Part shown: positions 9,301 through 16,203 of the stretch, one piece after another
Layout of the letters: every line of letters begins with the position of its first letter
Position numbering within the stretch: the stretch's first letter is position 1
Source of the DNA: a virus
IMG/VR virus record: IMGVR_UViG_3300025313_000086
Coordinates: 1-32,322 of that record
DNA length: 32,322 nt
Direction: 5' to 3' (one strand)
Program-made: the position numbers and the translations under genes
Notes under the pieces: generated by a model
Databases searched by the model: none
What the model saw: the letters and a program-made list of their open reading frames with translations, nothing else
Told to the model about the DNA's origin: nothing

Positions 9301-10015
9301 GGTCCGGTCTGATTTCCTCTCCTTCCGGGCCGGTGTTCAGTCGGTGTGGCCGTTGGACATAGACCCGAATACCCCGGCGGGTAAATTGGCAGATGAATAC
9401 TTCTCTCTGAATCCTAAGGCTCCAGAGTTTACTGATGCGGAGGGAGAGACAGATTGGAATAGGTATGAAACGGCACGCGAAGCGGTCCTCGCCAGAATGG
9501 ACCCGCAAGATGCGCAGACTATACGAGAGGCGGATAAGTTTACCAATCCGGCTGCTGTGGCTATCGATAGGGAGTTTCGTCAGGCGCGGGACTTGTTGAA
9601 GCAATTGGATAGCACAACCTCTAAGTGGAACGGACTTACGCCGGAGCAGTCGAAACAGCTTGACGAGTTTTCGGCGGAAGTTAGTCGGCAGGCTCCGATA
9701 TTGGCAGCACGGGCTGGAAGACATCTTTCTGAACTGGAGGTAGCTGATTATTTGGCAAAGCAGCAGGGGGAGTCAGGGTTGGCACAATGGTTTGAAGCGA
9801 CTCAGAGCACGAAATTCCGGGAGGCGAATCGTAATCCGGAGTATGACCAATTCTTGGCTACTAATAGGGCTGTAATCTCAAAGTTCTTCCCAAGAATGTA
9901 CAGTCAAGCAGAACTAGAGCGAATAGGGGCTATAACGCCTGCAGAGGACCAGGGATTCGGTCCTATGCAGCCGCTATCGTCTTTTGAGCCAATGGCTCCG
10001 ATGTCGGGACGGTAG
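6338..10015 (+). CDS. Large virion protein, probable DNA-ejection or internal protein
   Basis: The largest protein in the window (1225 residues). Residues about 140-220 are Gly/Ala-rich and hydrophobic (VGELAGGLAGGIGGTA), able to insert in or cross a membrane. A Pro/Gly-rich linker follows near 300-360. The middle has SSDFGKIRVGKTRIDFWGG near residue 767, a pattern I associate with very large internal or polyvalent proteins of environmental phages. The C-terminal third is charged and helical. The start is TTG two bases after the previous stop, with AAGGG about 10 bases upstream. In a phage without a clear tape measure, a protein of this kind may be ejected with the DNA to span the envelope. 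That role is inferred. Confidence 0.55.
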   Translation: MGILSWERARDRRNLTAVENKRAEAMRLFREADQASMRDYVSPQMPVKFESGPSPSGMFTDPLKLQFGPQNLEMKIRSGALLTPEETKQAFDMGYNLRYGSEGARVVGSPEEANPTMVGGVDIGSPAGEAPMPGALGKVPGFRTPAEIAATLATGGIGPMGPLAKVGMLVGGSAGAFLGGKGAMEVGLPPAVGELAGGLAGGIGGTAVAERVGPVVGRMTRESVSRTRVQPGMGGGPLGSDALRVAANAVQDQIGFADKMRLQKLGIDPQAIDDPATIARIRAEAPDIAQKLEPFFQQVEGGPGGTGTFPGPETEDWIPKRPTDIGDIPEAPEAGGFPDRFAGKARAIQGGPPPPEPPPAGVGGDEPLNRLINLVRSAKKPLHEQEILRHEELGKRIGRAGEVIRGEGTATQRLRAAKGQLAGEQPVAQFEAVRPAFTDDEYNQLLDRALWHEFPHPSVELGQISFENMRAGDAFESLMLGKLPTRSDIGLLEQVYGPDLAKAILGKRPLGSKAWENTLDAAALLKTALTVLDHSFPGRQGIKLAPSHPKAWTKSAVQGAKALFNPKFAAAVDTELLTDATPILVRVAPNKVKYMPYADFKKLAGIYHASLAESTPIGAREEAFMSRWARSIPGLGKAIAASERGFVTSGNKLRSDILKNWALGVNSTGEAIDLSTGKGFANLLNRATGRGTLGALEEAAPVLNAFQFAPRYRASHPEWIANLFNYQNPAVAREAWKQVVSFYATGITILAAMKYSGMASVEVDPRSSDFGKIRVGKTRIDFWGGTQPIIRAVAMAATQSRKSSTGRIFPIKPHDVVWNYLRMGMSPAASVLTDIYAGTTVVGGELKATPKGVGTQLFDRLIPLAWQDIIQAVKEDGLRGGLMASTSLGGFGVSSFESPSVERLRKFKEKTGYDFNVESAYDRKLMETDPTLAPLTQEVKKIGEAAGFEGAKISAAKRTAVEKAEQDQGIVRLAEEIQAGGNARNWSKVRSDFLSFRAGVQSVWPLDIDPNTPAGKLADEYFSLNPKAPEFTDAEGETDWNRYETAREAVLARMDPQDAQTIREADKFTNPAAVAIDREFRQARDLLKQLDSTTSKWNGLTPEQSKQLDEFSAEVSRQAPILAARAGRHLSELEVADYLAKQQGESGLAQWFEATQSTKFREANRNPEYDQFLATNRAVISKFFPRMYSQAELERIGAITPAEDQGFGPMQPLSSFEPMAPMSGR

Positions 10016-10028
10016 AAGGAGGAATTAA

Positions 10029-10898
10029 GTGGCGAAAAAGGCTTCCGGGGCTCAAGACCCGCTGGAACAGGACCCTAGTTCCGAGGCGAACGTACAGGAC
10101 AAGGGTTCCGAGAATGGCGGTGGGAAAGTACAGGAGCTTGACTTGGTGAAGATTCGGGAAAGTCTTCTCTCAGACGAGTCCTTCCTGGAGCAGGTATACG
10201 GTAATGAATCCATTCAGCGTAAGTTTCAGAGTGAACGGGACGCTCACGCGGAGCGAATAGCTATGCCTCTCCGACAGAAAATTGAAGAGTTGGAGAGGAA
10301 TATAGCTGCTGGTCGTGTGGACCCTATTGCTTTGGAAGTTGAGAGGTTGAAGGCGGAGGGTGACTTTGAAGGTGCTCTCCGTGTGGCGGAGGACCACGCC
10401 CGCTTGACTTCCAGGGAAGCACAGGCGGAGGAGCGGGGAAGACAAGCAGCGGGCCAAGAGATGATTCAGCGAATAGCAGCCCGTGAGGAGTTTTCCTCTC
10501 TGACAGAGGATGATTGGCGACAAGTTTACGCTGATGCGGCGACTGAAGCGACCCGAAAAGGTCAGACTTACATTACCGTTGATGCCTATGTAGCGAGGGC
10601 CGCGAGAATTGTTGCGGACAAGGAGAAGGAAATGGTTACGTCCCAAACCGGGGAAGAGCTTGAAAAACTCGTTGAGGAGAAGGTTGAGGCTCAACTTAAG
10701 GCGCATGGCCTTGAACGGAGAAAGGCAGGAGGTGGACCGGAGGATATTGCCGGTGGAGGCGGTGGGGCTGGTGGAGGATTAACGGACGACGAAGCAGCAA
10801 ATATGTCCCAAGATGAGTGGAACGCTTTATCCGATGAGGATAGGCGGGGTATTCTTCAAAGGGCATCTAAAATGGCAACAGGCCAAAAGGAGGAATAA
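10029..10898 (+). CDS. Capsid scaffolding protein
   Basis: A 289-residue acidic, Gln/Glu-rich, largely helical protein directly before the coat protein, the standard place for a scaffold. The N-terminus is disordered and polar, residues about 60-150 are coiled coil (IEELERNIAAG), a Gly-rich linker lies near 240, and a short helical C-terminus (MSQDEWNALSDEDRRGILQ) resembles the capsid-binding end of known scaffolds. The GTG start has AAGGAGG 6 bases upstream. Expected job: to guide prohead assembly and then leave or be degraded. Fold and position support this; no catalytic motif is expected. Confidence 0.78.
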   Translation: MAKKASGAQDPLEQDPSSEANVQDKGSENGGGKVQELDLVKIRESLLSDESFLEQVYGNESIQRKFQSERDAHAERIAMPLRQKIEELERNIAAGRVDPIALEVERLKAEGDFEGALRVAEDHARLTSREAQAEERGRQAAGQEMIQRIAAREEFSSLTEDDWRQVYADAATEATRKGQTYITVDAYVARAARIVADKEKEMVTSQTGEELEKLVEEKVEAQLKAHGLERRKAGGGPEDIAGGGGGAGGGLTDDEAANMSQDEWNALSDEDRRGILQRASKMATGQKEE

Positions 10899-10900
10899 GC

Positions 10901-11770
10901 GTGGCCTATGTTCAGCGAACAGACGTGGCGGGGTTCGTCCCAGCCATTATTGTTAAGGAGTATCTTCGGTACACGATGCCGAACCTGCAGGCAATGAACC
11001 GCGTAACGCGGGCGGACCGCTTTGCAGGAGCGGCCAACTTTGGGGATACTATTCAGGTTCCTACTCACTTGACACGGTTGGGGACCACACAGCTTCTAAC
11101 CGGTATTGACGGGCAGGGTGGTGAGGCAGACCCGGTTGCTGTCACCTTCACTTCCCCGACTACCGGTAACGTGCAACTACTTATTAGTCAGTGGTGGTAT
11201 TCCGCTTTCCAGCTTGGTACTTACGCGGCCCATCTTGCTAACCAGGACCTCGGAAATATCCTGGAGCAGAGTGCCCGTGATTCCCTTGCCGTGAAGATGG
11301 ATTCGACCATCACGGACGAGTTTGACACCTTTACTACAGTGATTGGTACAGACAATGTTCCTCTTACTGATGGTGATGTCCGGCAGGCCAATGAGGGTTT
11401 GGACAACGCCGATGTTCCAGAGAACGACCGAAGTTTGTTCATTTCCGGTAAGGAAAAGAACACGTTCTTGGGCATTGAGAAGTATGTATCTTCTCTCTTT
11501 GTTGGTGCCGCCCAGCCTGTGGTCCGGGGTCAGCTTGGTAACTCTCTTTACGGGATGCCAGTTATCGTAACCAATAACCTCAAGGCGGGGGCAGCTGGGA
11601 AGAAGATGAGTATGTTCCACAGGTCGGCAATCGCTGCCGCTATTCGGCAGGATGTGGAGCCGTTTATGCTTCGTAACCCGAACTCTTTGGCGGATGAAGT
11701 CGCGTTCTATGCGATTTGGGGAAAGAAGGTCTTGAGGGACAACCACGGTGCGGAGATTGATAGTCGATAA
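10901..11770 (+). CDS. Major capsid protein (HK97 fold)
   Basis: A 289-residue coat protein. After a short N-terminal helical part comes the FGDTIQVP strand turn, then a long helix (LGNILEQSARDSLAVKMD), the SLFISGKEKNTFL segment, a GNSLYGMPVIVTNNL strand and a C-terminal MFHRSAIAAAIRQDV block ending in WGKKVLRDNHGAEI. This order is typical of P22 gp5-like and related HK97-fold coats. The GTG start has AAGGAGG about 8 bases upstream, and only two bases separate it from the scaffold stop. Codon use is biased to C/G-ended codons in places, as for a highly expressed gene. Confidence 0.87.
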   Translation: MAYVQRTDVAGFVPAIIVKEYLRYTMPNLQAMNRVTRADRFAGAANFGDTIQVPTHLTRLGTTQLLTGIDGQGGEADPVAVTFTSPTTGNVQLLISQWWYSAFQLGTYAAHLANQDLGNILEQSARDSLAVKMDSTITDEFDTFTTVIGTDNVPLTDGDVRQANEGLDNADVPENDRSLFISGKEKNTFLGIEKYVSSLFVGAAQPVVRGQLGNSLYGMPVIVTNNLKAGAAGKKMSMFHRSAIAAAIRQDVEPFMLRNPNSLADEVAFYAIWGKKVLRDNHGAEIDSR

Positions 11771-11848
11771 ATGACATATGAGCAATCGCTAACTCTATCA
11801 CGGTATGCTGCCGTTCTAATCGCTATCGTGATGGGACTAAACAGTTAG
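11771..11848 (+). CDS. Possible 25-residue hydrophobic peptide
   Basis: A short frame whose ATG follows the capsid stop directly (TAAATG) and ends 14 bases before the next gene. It would encode a polar N-terminus (MTYEQSLTLSR) followed by a hydrophobic stretch (YAAVLIAIVMGL), like a mini membrane peptide. There is no good ribosome site, so it would rely on re-initiation after the abundant capsid message. It may be chance. Confidence 0.25.
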   Translation: MTYEQSLTLSRYAAVLIAIVMGLNS

Positions 11849-11862
11849 GAGGGGTAGCCTAT

Positions 11863-12630
11863 ATGGGCCTGCCAAATATTCGGGCTGACCAAGATGCGTT
11901 TAGTGCGTGGTTTTTGCAGCCCGGTGGAATTGACCCTGGGGATGCCTTAGGGTTCTTCGGCGTGGCAACCGCGTCGGAGCGGCAATCGTTAATTCGACGG
12001 GGATTCATCTTGCTTGGGGAGGTGGTGGGGGATATGTCGAATCCGGAGGACCCCTTGATAATTCGGCCCCCCACTATGACTCGCTGTGAGCAGGCTCTTG
12101 CTGAGCTTAGGCGGCGGGTTCCGGTAGAGCGGGACAGGCTTCTCCGGTTAATGCGGGAGTCGGAGGCGGCATCCACGGATACTGGCCTTCCAATGAGTGA
12201 ACGTCAGATTTATAGGGAGCGTGCAGAGGCTTTTCGCTTTAAGATAGCGGAGTCCTATCGGGTTTTGCCAATTCGGAAGGCGGAACGGACCAAGCTGGAA
12301 AGGGAGGCTAAAGAGTTAGAAAGCATTGCTTCTGACACTAACAAGTTGGATGATGAGAGGCGGGAAGCTAGGGACGAGGCACGCCAGATTCGACGCAGGA
12401 TAGAGTTGGCGGAAATTGCCCGTCCCTACACCCCGGCGGCTCTTCGCCGGTACTTCCTGTTTTCTCATCGAATCCAGATAGAAAACCGCATTCCGAAGCC
12501 ACACTGGCAGATTCAGGAGAGGCTCCAGCAAATTGCGGCTCTTGAGGCAGAGGAAGCGGAATTGGCAGTTCAAGATACGCATCAAGCGCGGGCTATCCTT
12601 GAGGATGAGGAAGAGCCGGTTCCCGCGTAG
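11863..12630 (+). CDS. Hypothetical head-region protein with coiled coil
   Basis: A 255-residue protein I do not recognise. The N-terminal 60 residues look globular (AFSAWFLQPGGIDPGDALGF); residues about 75-185 are long charged helices (TKLEREAKELESIA, REARDEARQIRRRIE). The C-terminus is acidic and ends EEEPVPA, closely matching the DEPVPA end of the zinc-ribbon protein two genes on. A strong ribosome site (AGGAGGGG) precedes the ATG. Its place directly after the major capsid fits a head-completion or decoration protein, but that is only positional. Confidence 0.65.
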   Translation: MGLPNIRADQDAFSAWFLQPGGIDPGDALGFFGVATASERQSLIRRGFILLGEVVGDMSNPEDPLIIRPPTMTRCEQALAELRRRVPVERDRLLRLMRESEAASTDTGLPMSERQIYRERAEAFRFKIAESYRVLPIRKAERTKLEREAKELESIASDTNKLDDERREARDEARQIRRRIELAEIARPYTPAALRRYFLFSHRIQIENRIPKPHWQIQERLQQIAALEAEEAELAVQDTHQARAILEDEEEPVPA

Positions 12631-12641
12631 AAAGGAGAGAT

Positions 12642-12818
12642 ATGCCAGCCGAGGCTGATAGGTCAATGACAGCAGAGTTCCCGTGTGATACTGCAACCTG
12701 TGAGAATGTGATAGAGTTGGTCATTCCTACGTCTGATTCTGGTGTTTTAACGGTGGTTCTTTGCACCAATTGCGCGAAGTCTTACAACGTTACGTTGACT
12801 GTAGCTGATACGGCGTAG
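12642..12818 (+). CDS. Small zinc-ribbon protein (58 residues)
   Basis: The ATG has AAAGGAG 4-5 bases upstream. Four Cys form a ribbon: Cys15 and Cys20 (FPCDTATCENVIE) and Cys41 and Cys44 (LCTNCAKSY), with a beta-type stretch between. The pattern F-x-C-D-T-x-x-C-x-N-V-I then C-T-N-C is shared with the next gene, so the two are probably diverged tandem duplicates. The function is unknown. Confidence 0.65.
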   Translation: MPAEADRSMTAEFPCDTATCENVIELVIPTSDSGVLTVVLCTNCAKSYNVTLTVADTA

Positions 12819-12829
12819 AAAGGAGTATA

Positions 12830-13132
12830 ATGGCAAGATTAGAATTTGACTGCGATACTTCTGGTTGTGGTAATGTCATTCACACGGAAGTCCCGATTGG
12901 CGAGGAGATGCATCGGGAGTGTAGGTGTACCAATTGTGGGGCTGTATTTCACGCTCGTGCGGTAGTTTATAAGGAGGAGGGTACAATGTTGGGTCGTGCC
13001 CCTGAGCCCGAAGAAGAAGGTCACGAAGAGGAGCCCGAAGAAGAAGGTCACGAAGAGGAGCCCGAAGAAGAAGGTCACGAAGAGGGTAACCAGTTTGGGA
13101 GACTGTTAGGAGATGAGCCTGTTCCGGCTTAA
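12830..13132 (+). CDS. Zinc-ribbon protein with acidic EPEEEGHEE repeats
   Basis: A 100-residue protein in two parts. The N-terminus is a zinc ribbon (Cys8, Cys13, Cys33, Cys36; FDCDTSGCGNVI and CTNCGAVFH), paralogous to the preceding gene. The second part is an acidic tail with three perfect copies of EPEEEGHEE (residues 59-85), ending DEPVPA. The ATG has AAAGGAG 5 bases upstream. Inside, AAGGAGGAGGG (12971-12981) stands 4 bases before an in-frame ATG at 12986, so a separate 48-residue acidic product may also be made. Acidic His/Glu tails can bind metal or basic partners; the role here is unknown. Confidence 0.7.
   Translation: MARLEFDCDTSGCGNVIHTEVPIGEEMHRECRCTNCGAVFHARAVVYKEEGTMLGRAPEPEEEGHEEEPEEEGHEEEPEEEGHEEGNQFGRLLGDEPVPA
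13004..13084 (+). repeat. Three perfect 27-bp tandem repeats in coding sequence
   Basis: Copies at 13004-13030, 13031-13057 and 13058-13084 are identical, each starting GAGCCCGAAG and ending CACGAAGAG. Being a multiple of three, each adds the peptide EPEEEGHEE. Perfect identity means recent expansion, so copy number should vary between relatives. Confidence 0.95.
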
Positions 13133-13316
13133 GGCTAAGCTTAGAATGGCTTCTATGATGGCCGGTAAGAGTCATCCCGATGGAAAGTTTTACATGACTT
13201 GCTGGCGGGACGGCACTCGGATGGAGTCCAAAGACGAGGGAAAGAGTTTTTATTGCCCGAATTGTGGAAAGCGGTACGAAGGTGGTAACGAGGGAACACA
13301 GCCTAACCTTACATGA
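13113..13316 (+). CDS. Small basic zinc-ribbon-like protein
   Basis: A 67-residue protein with a basic N-terminus (FRLKAKLRMASMM) and Cys at MTCWRD and at YCPNCGKRYEGG, giving three Cys in a ribbon-like arrangement. It overlaps the preceding gene by 20 bases. The ATG at 13113 has TTAGGAG touching it, closer than ideal; ATG at 13146, 13155 or 13158 could be the real start, which would leave the metal motif intact. It is the third zinc-ribbon-type gene in a row, which argues for a coordinated, unknown function. Confidence 0.5.
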   Translation: MSLFRLKAKLRMASMMAGKSHPDGKFYMTCWRDGTRMESKDEGKSFYCPNCGKRYEGGNEGTQPNLT

Positions 13317-13356
13317 CCCTCACGTGGAACTTTGGCACCAAGAGGGCGGGAATCCC

Positions 13357-13800
13357 ATGTTTACCTATTTCCATGTTCCCATTGGAACAAGGAGGGAACT
13401 GGTGGATAGGGAATTCCTTAAAGTAGGGAAAAAGTGGCTGGCAAGTATGGCCAAGGATGGGTGGATTGCCCAAGAATCTTCTGTGGCCTGCTTGGGTCCT
13501 TACGTTATACCTGACTACACTGAGCTTGATATGGTTCAGTATTTTATTGGGGCCACATTCATTCGGAGAAAGCCTCAAATTTTGACCATTGAACAAGCGG
13601 AGACTATTGAGAGAGCCCCTCGCACAAAGAAGAAACCAGGGCGTGACGTTCGAGAGTTTCTAAGTAGATTACAGCAGTTAGGGCCGGTGGTTTTAGAGGT
13701 GGCGGCTGCGCAGAACCGTTACGCTCAAAAGAAGGCGGAGGAGGAGCAAAAGCTCCGCGAAGAGGTGGAAGAGATAAACAAGAGCCATCAGAGAATATGA
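13357..13800 (+). CDS. Hypothetical protein, start uncertain
   Basis: A protein of 147 residues from ATG 13357; the frame is open back to GTG 13264, which would overlap the previous gene by 53 bases. The N-terminal half is globular (FTYFHVPIGTRRELVDREF) and the C-terminal half is Lys/Glu-rich coiled coil (KKAEEEQKLREEVEEI). ATG 13313 overlaps the previous stop as ATGA but is in another frame; if one base has been lost nearby, it would be the natural start. No family recognised. A good ribosome site for the next gene follows the stop. Confidence 0.55.
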   Translation: MFTYFHVPIGTRRELVDREFLKVGKKWLASMAKDGWIAQESSVACLGPYVIPDYTELDMVQYFIGATFIRRKPQILTIEQAETIERAPRTKKKPGRDVREFLSRLQQLGPVVLEVAAAQNRYAQKKAEEEQKLREEVEEINKSHQRI

Positions 13801-13813
13801 GGAGGACAGAACG

Positions 13814-14221
13814 ATGGCATATCCTTTGGTTCAGCGGCGACTGCTCCCAGAAGGTGGACCCTTCGCTCCTACAGCAACGGTAACCACTGTTATTGGTAGA
13901 GTTGGGACAGAGCCTTCGGGAGAGCGAGTCATTGGTGCTAGTTGTCGAGTGATTCAGGCCGGGAATGGAACCGGAACAGTATCCCTAGGGAAAGGTGGTA
14001 CCGTTACCGCGTTCATGACCACAGCCAATGTTGGGGCTGGAGTGGCTGGGGTGAAAAAGACTGCTGCAGGGGCGGACCTAGCTGGTAACGGAAGTGAATA
14101 CGCAACTGCAACAACGGTGGTTGCGGATTACATTGTTGGCACAAATACGGTTCATCCAATTGTCCGGTTTTGCCTGTTGGTCGTTGCCGGTGACACGTGG
14201 GACGACATGCTTGGAGTGTAA
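13814..14221 (+). CDS. Hypothetical beta-rich structural protein A
   Basis: A 135-residue protein with AGGAGG about 9 bases before the ATG. It is Gly/Thr/Val-rich with alternating hydrophobic residues (TVTTVIGRVGTEPSG, GTVSLGKGGTVTAFM), suggesting beta sandwich. The next gene encodes a protein of similar size and style. Together they may be head decoration or head-tail joining proteins, judged by position between capsid and tail genes. I cannot assign either to a family. Confidence 0.6.
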   Translation: MAYPLVQRRLLPEGGPFAPTATVTTVIGRVGTEPSGERVIGASCRVIQAGNGTGTVSLGKGGTVTAFMTTANVGAGVAGVKKTAAGADLAGNGSEYATATTVVADYIVGTNTVHPIVRFCLLVVAGDTWDDMLGV

Positions 14222-14224
14222 ACA

Positions 14225-14599
14225 GTGGCTGAGAACGAGTCTAAAATCTTACTGGCAAGTGCGGCCCGGATTGCTGACGTTACGGCGGAGGAGAGAAATC
14301 ACCGTTGGCGTGGTATACTTGTTTCCGTGGATGTTACTGCTATAGTTGCCACGCCTTTAGTAAGACCTAGGTTACAAGCAAAAGATGGCGCTGGGGCTTT
14401 GTATACGATATGGTCGGCAGCAGCCGATATTGCAGCGACCGGTAAGTTTAGTTATTTGCTGTATCCTGGAATTACTGTTGCTGCGTTTGTGGGTACAGAA
14501 GCGGCAAATATTCCTATTCCGTTGGAATGGGCTTTGTTTATGGACCATGCCGATGCTGATTCTATTACCTACAGTGTTAAGCTCGATTACCTGAGCTAG
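14225..14599 (+). CDS. Hypothetical beta-rich structural protein B
   Basis: A 124-residue protein with a GTG start three bases after the preceding stop. The second half (FSYLLYPGITVAAFVG, ITYSVKLDYLS) looks like a beta sandwich of the kind used in minor virion proteins. No catalytic motif is visible. Tight spacing suggests co-translation with the preceding small structural gene. Function inferred only from context. Confidence 0.6.
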   Translation: MAENESKILLASAARIADVTAEERNHRWRGILVSVDVTAIVATPLVRPRLQAKDGAGALYTIWSAAADIAATGKFSYLLYPGITVAAFVGTEAANIPIPLEWALFMDHADADSITYSVKLDYLS

Positions 14600-14613
14600 G
14601 GGGGAGGTGAACG

Positions 14614-14883
14614 GTGCCAGTCCGAATTAGCAAGGCGGACGGTGGGTATAGAGTTTCCACTCCGGGCGGAGTTAAGGCTAAGCATGCTAGTAAAGAGAAT
14701 GCAGAGGCCCAGAAGAGATTGCTCCAGGCTGTGGAGCACGAGTTTAAGCCGACCGGAAAGCGTCGGAAGTCAACCCACAATCCCGGCCACGTTCCGGGGC
14801 ACATTCCGTTTGGGTCTATGGGGGATATGAAGAGATTCCATCCGCAAACGATGGAAGAATTTCGGAAAATGATGGGGGATTAG
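14614..14883 (+). CDS. Small basic conserved phage protein
   Basis: An 89-residue basic protein. It has YRVSTPGGVKAKHASKENAE followed by AQKRLLQAVEH, a pattern I know from many small phage proteins in structural operons (product, then the ATKEKAEAQ-like helix). The C-terminal half is His/Pro/Gly-rich (NPGHVPGHIPFG). The GTG start has GGGGGAGGTG about 5 bases upstream. Its stop touches the next ATG. Role unknown. Confidence 0.65.
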   Translation: MPVRISKADGGYRVSTPGGVKAKHASKENAEAQKRLLQAVEHEFKPTGKRRKSTHNPGHVPGHIPFGSMGDMKRFHPQTMEEFRKMMGD

Positions 14884-16203
14884 ATGGCGAGTATTCCTTT
14901 AGTTTCTCTTGTTAGGACTCTAGCTCATCAGCTTTATGCTGGGTCCTCCCGTCTCCCTGTGGTTTTTTCAGTTACAGACACGATAGGGGCTTTTCCAAAT
15001 TCGACTCTTATTGACGCTGCCAAGTTAAAATTCGCTGATGCGGATGTGAATTTAGTTGATGGGGTATACGCTCGGATAGATGAATTGGTTGGGGCGGGTC
15101 CAGCTAGTGGCTCATGGAGTAGGGTTAAAGCAGCTGGATTGACTCCAGCAACAGGTACTTTAGCGCTCTCTCCGGATTTGTCGGCGGCTATTCAAGCTGG
15201 AACAGATTATAGTTTGCATCTTCTCCGCCCGGACATTCTTCTTGAGGCGGTTAAATGGGCTATAGGACAGATACCGCACAAAGCTTACGGGCCGGTGTCT
15301 CTTGTAGCTGACGCGGATATGGAAGCTTCTGGAGTTACGGAGTGGCCGTTGGGTGGGGCGGGTGTGCGCACTAAAGTTACGGTAACACCCAATGTGTGGG
15401 CTGGGAAGCAGTCTCTGTTTATGGATAATGCAGGGGTACTTGATTACGTTCATCTTCTGACTGCTGTTCCCGTAAATCCTGGGGAGCAAATGTTTCTTTC
15501 TGCTATAGCTAGGGCGTCTGTAGGTACAGCTAAATTAATTCCACGTAACGCGACCGTTCCGGCGGATATACTTCCGACTCCTAGTTCTACCTCAGGAATG
15601 TTTGTAGAGTTGCTGTCGGAGTTTACTGTTCCGTCTACTTGTAGAACGGTAGATATTCAACTGCAGGGATTGGAGGCTGCAGCAGAAACTTATTGGGATG
15701 ACGTAATTCTTTTGAGTAAAGACCGTCGGCATCACCCCCTACCGTCTTGGGTTGATAGACCGGGAGACGTTTTCTCTGTTGGTTATTGGGATAGGGGTTC
15801 TGGGGGTTCGTCTGACAATACCTATCGTGTTAATGAAGGTTTGTGGCGAGAATGGCCATGGTGGGCCATAGTCCCTGACCCCGCCGCTCTTGTTCCTTAT
15901 AAGTTGGAACTGAATCCTCCTCCCTATCAGAGAATTTACGTCAGAGCGTGGAAGAAGTATGCTAAGCCTACACTTGATTTGGATACTACCGAAGCTGATG
16001 AAACGGCGGTTTTGGCTGGGGCTAGGGTATATATGAGAAAGCTCATATTTGAGGGGTCTATTCTGGATGACGTTCCGGAGGTGTTGGCTGCGCTCAAAAC
16101 AGTTGAGAAGGAGGATGATGCTGTTTGGAGTGCAGCTATTGACCGGACAGAAGGAATAACTGTTACCCGAATGCGGGGACTCCGGAAATATTTGGCGGGT
16201 TAA
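14884..16203 (+). CDS. Tail or neck structural protein with jelly-roll-like middle
   Basis: A 439-residue protein. Residues about 1-130 are mixed. Residues about 140-285 look like a carbohydrate-binding or jelly-roll domain: DADMEASGVTEWPLGG, then VWAGKQSLFMDNAG, and near the end ETYWDDVILL, the order seen in CBM-like beta sandwiches. The last 150 residues have aromatic and charged segments (PWWAIVPDPAALVPYKLEL). It directly abuts both neighbours (stop next to start). I infer a tail/neck component that may contact surface sugars. Confidence 0.5.
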   Translation: MASIPLVSLVRTLAHQLYAGSSRLPVVFSVTDTIGAFPNSTLIDAAKLKFADADVNLVDGVYARIDELVGAGPASGSWSRVKAAGLTPATGTLALSPDLSAAIQAGTDYSLHLLRPDILLEAVKWAIGQIPHKAYGPVSLVADADMEASGVTEWPLGGAGVRTKVTVTPNVWAGKQSLFMDNAGVLDYVHLLTAVPVNPGEQMFLSAIARASVGTAKLIPRNATVPADILPTPSSTSGMFVELLSEFTVPSTCRTVDIQLQGLEAAAETYWDDVILLSKDRRHHPLPSWVDRPGDVFSVGYWDRGSGGSSDNTYRVNEGLWREWPWWAIVPDPAALVPYKLELNPPPYQRIYVRAWKKYAKPTLDLDTTEADETAVLAGARVYMRKLIFEGSILDDVPEVLAALKTVEKEDDAVWSAAIDRTEGITVTRMRGLRKYLAG

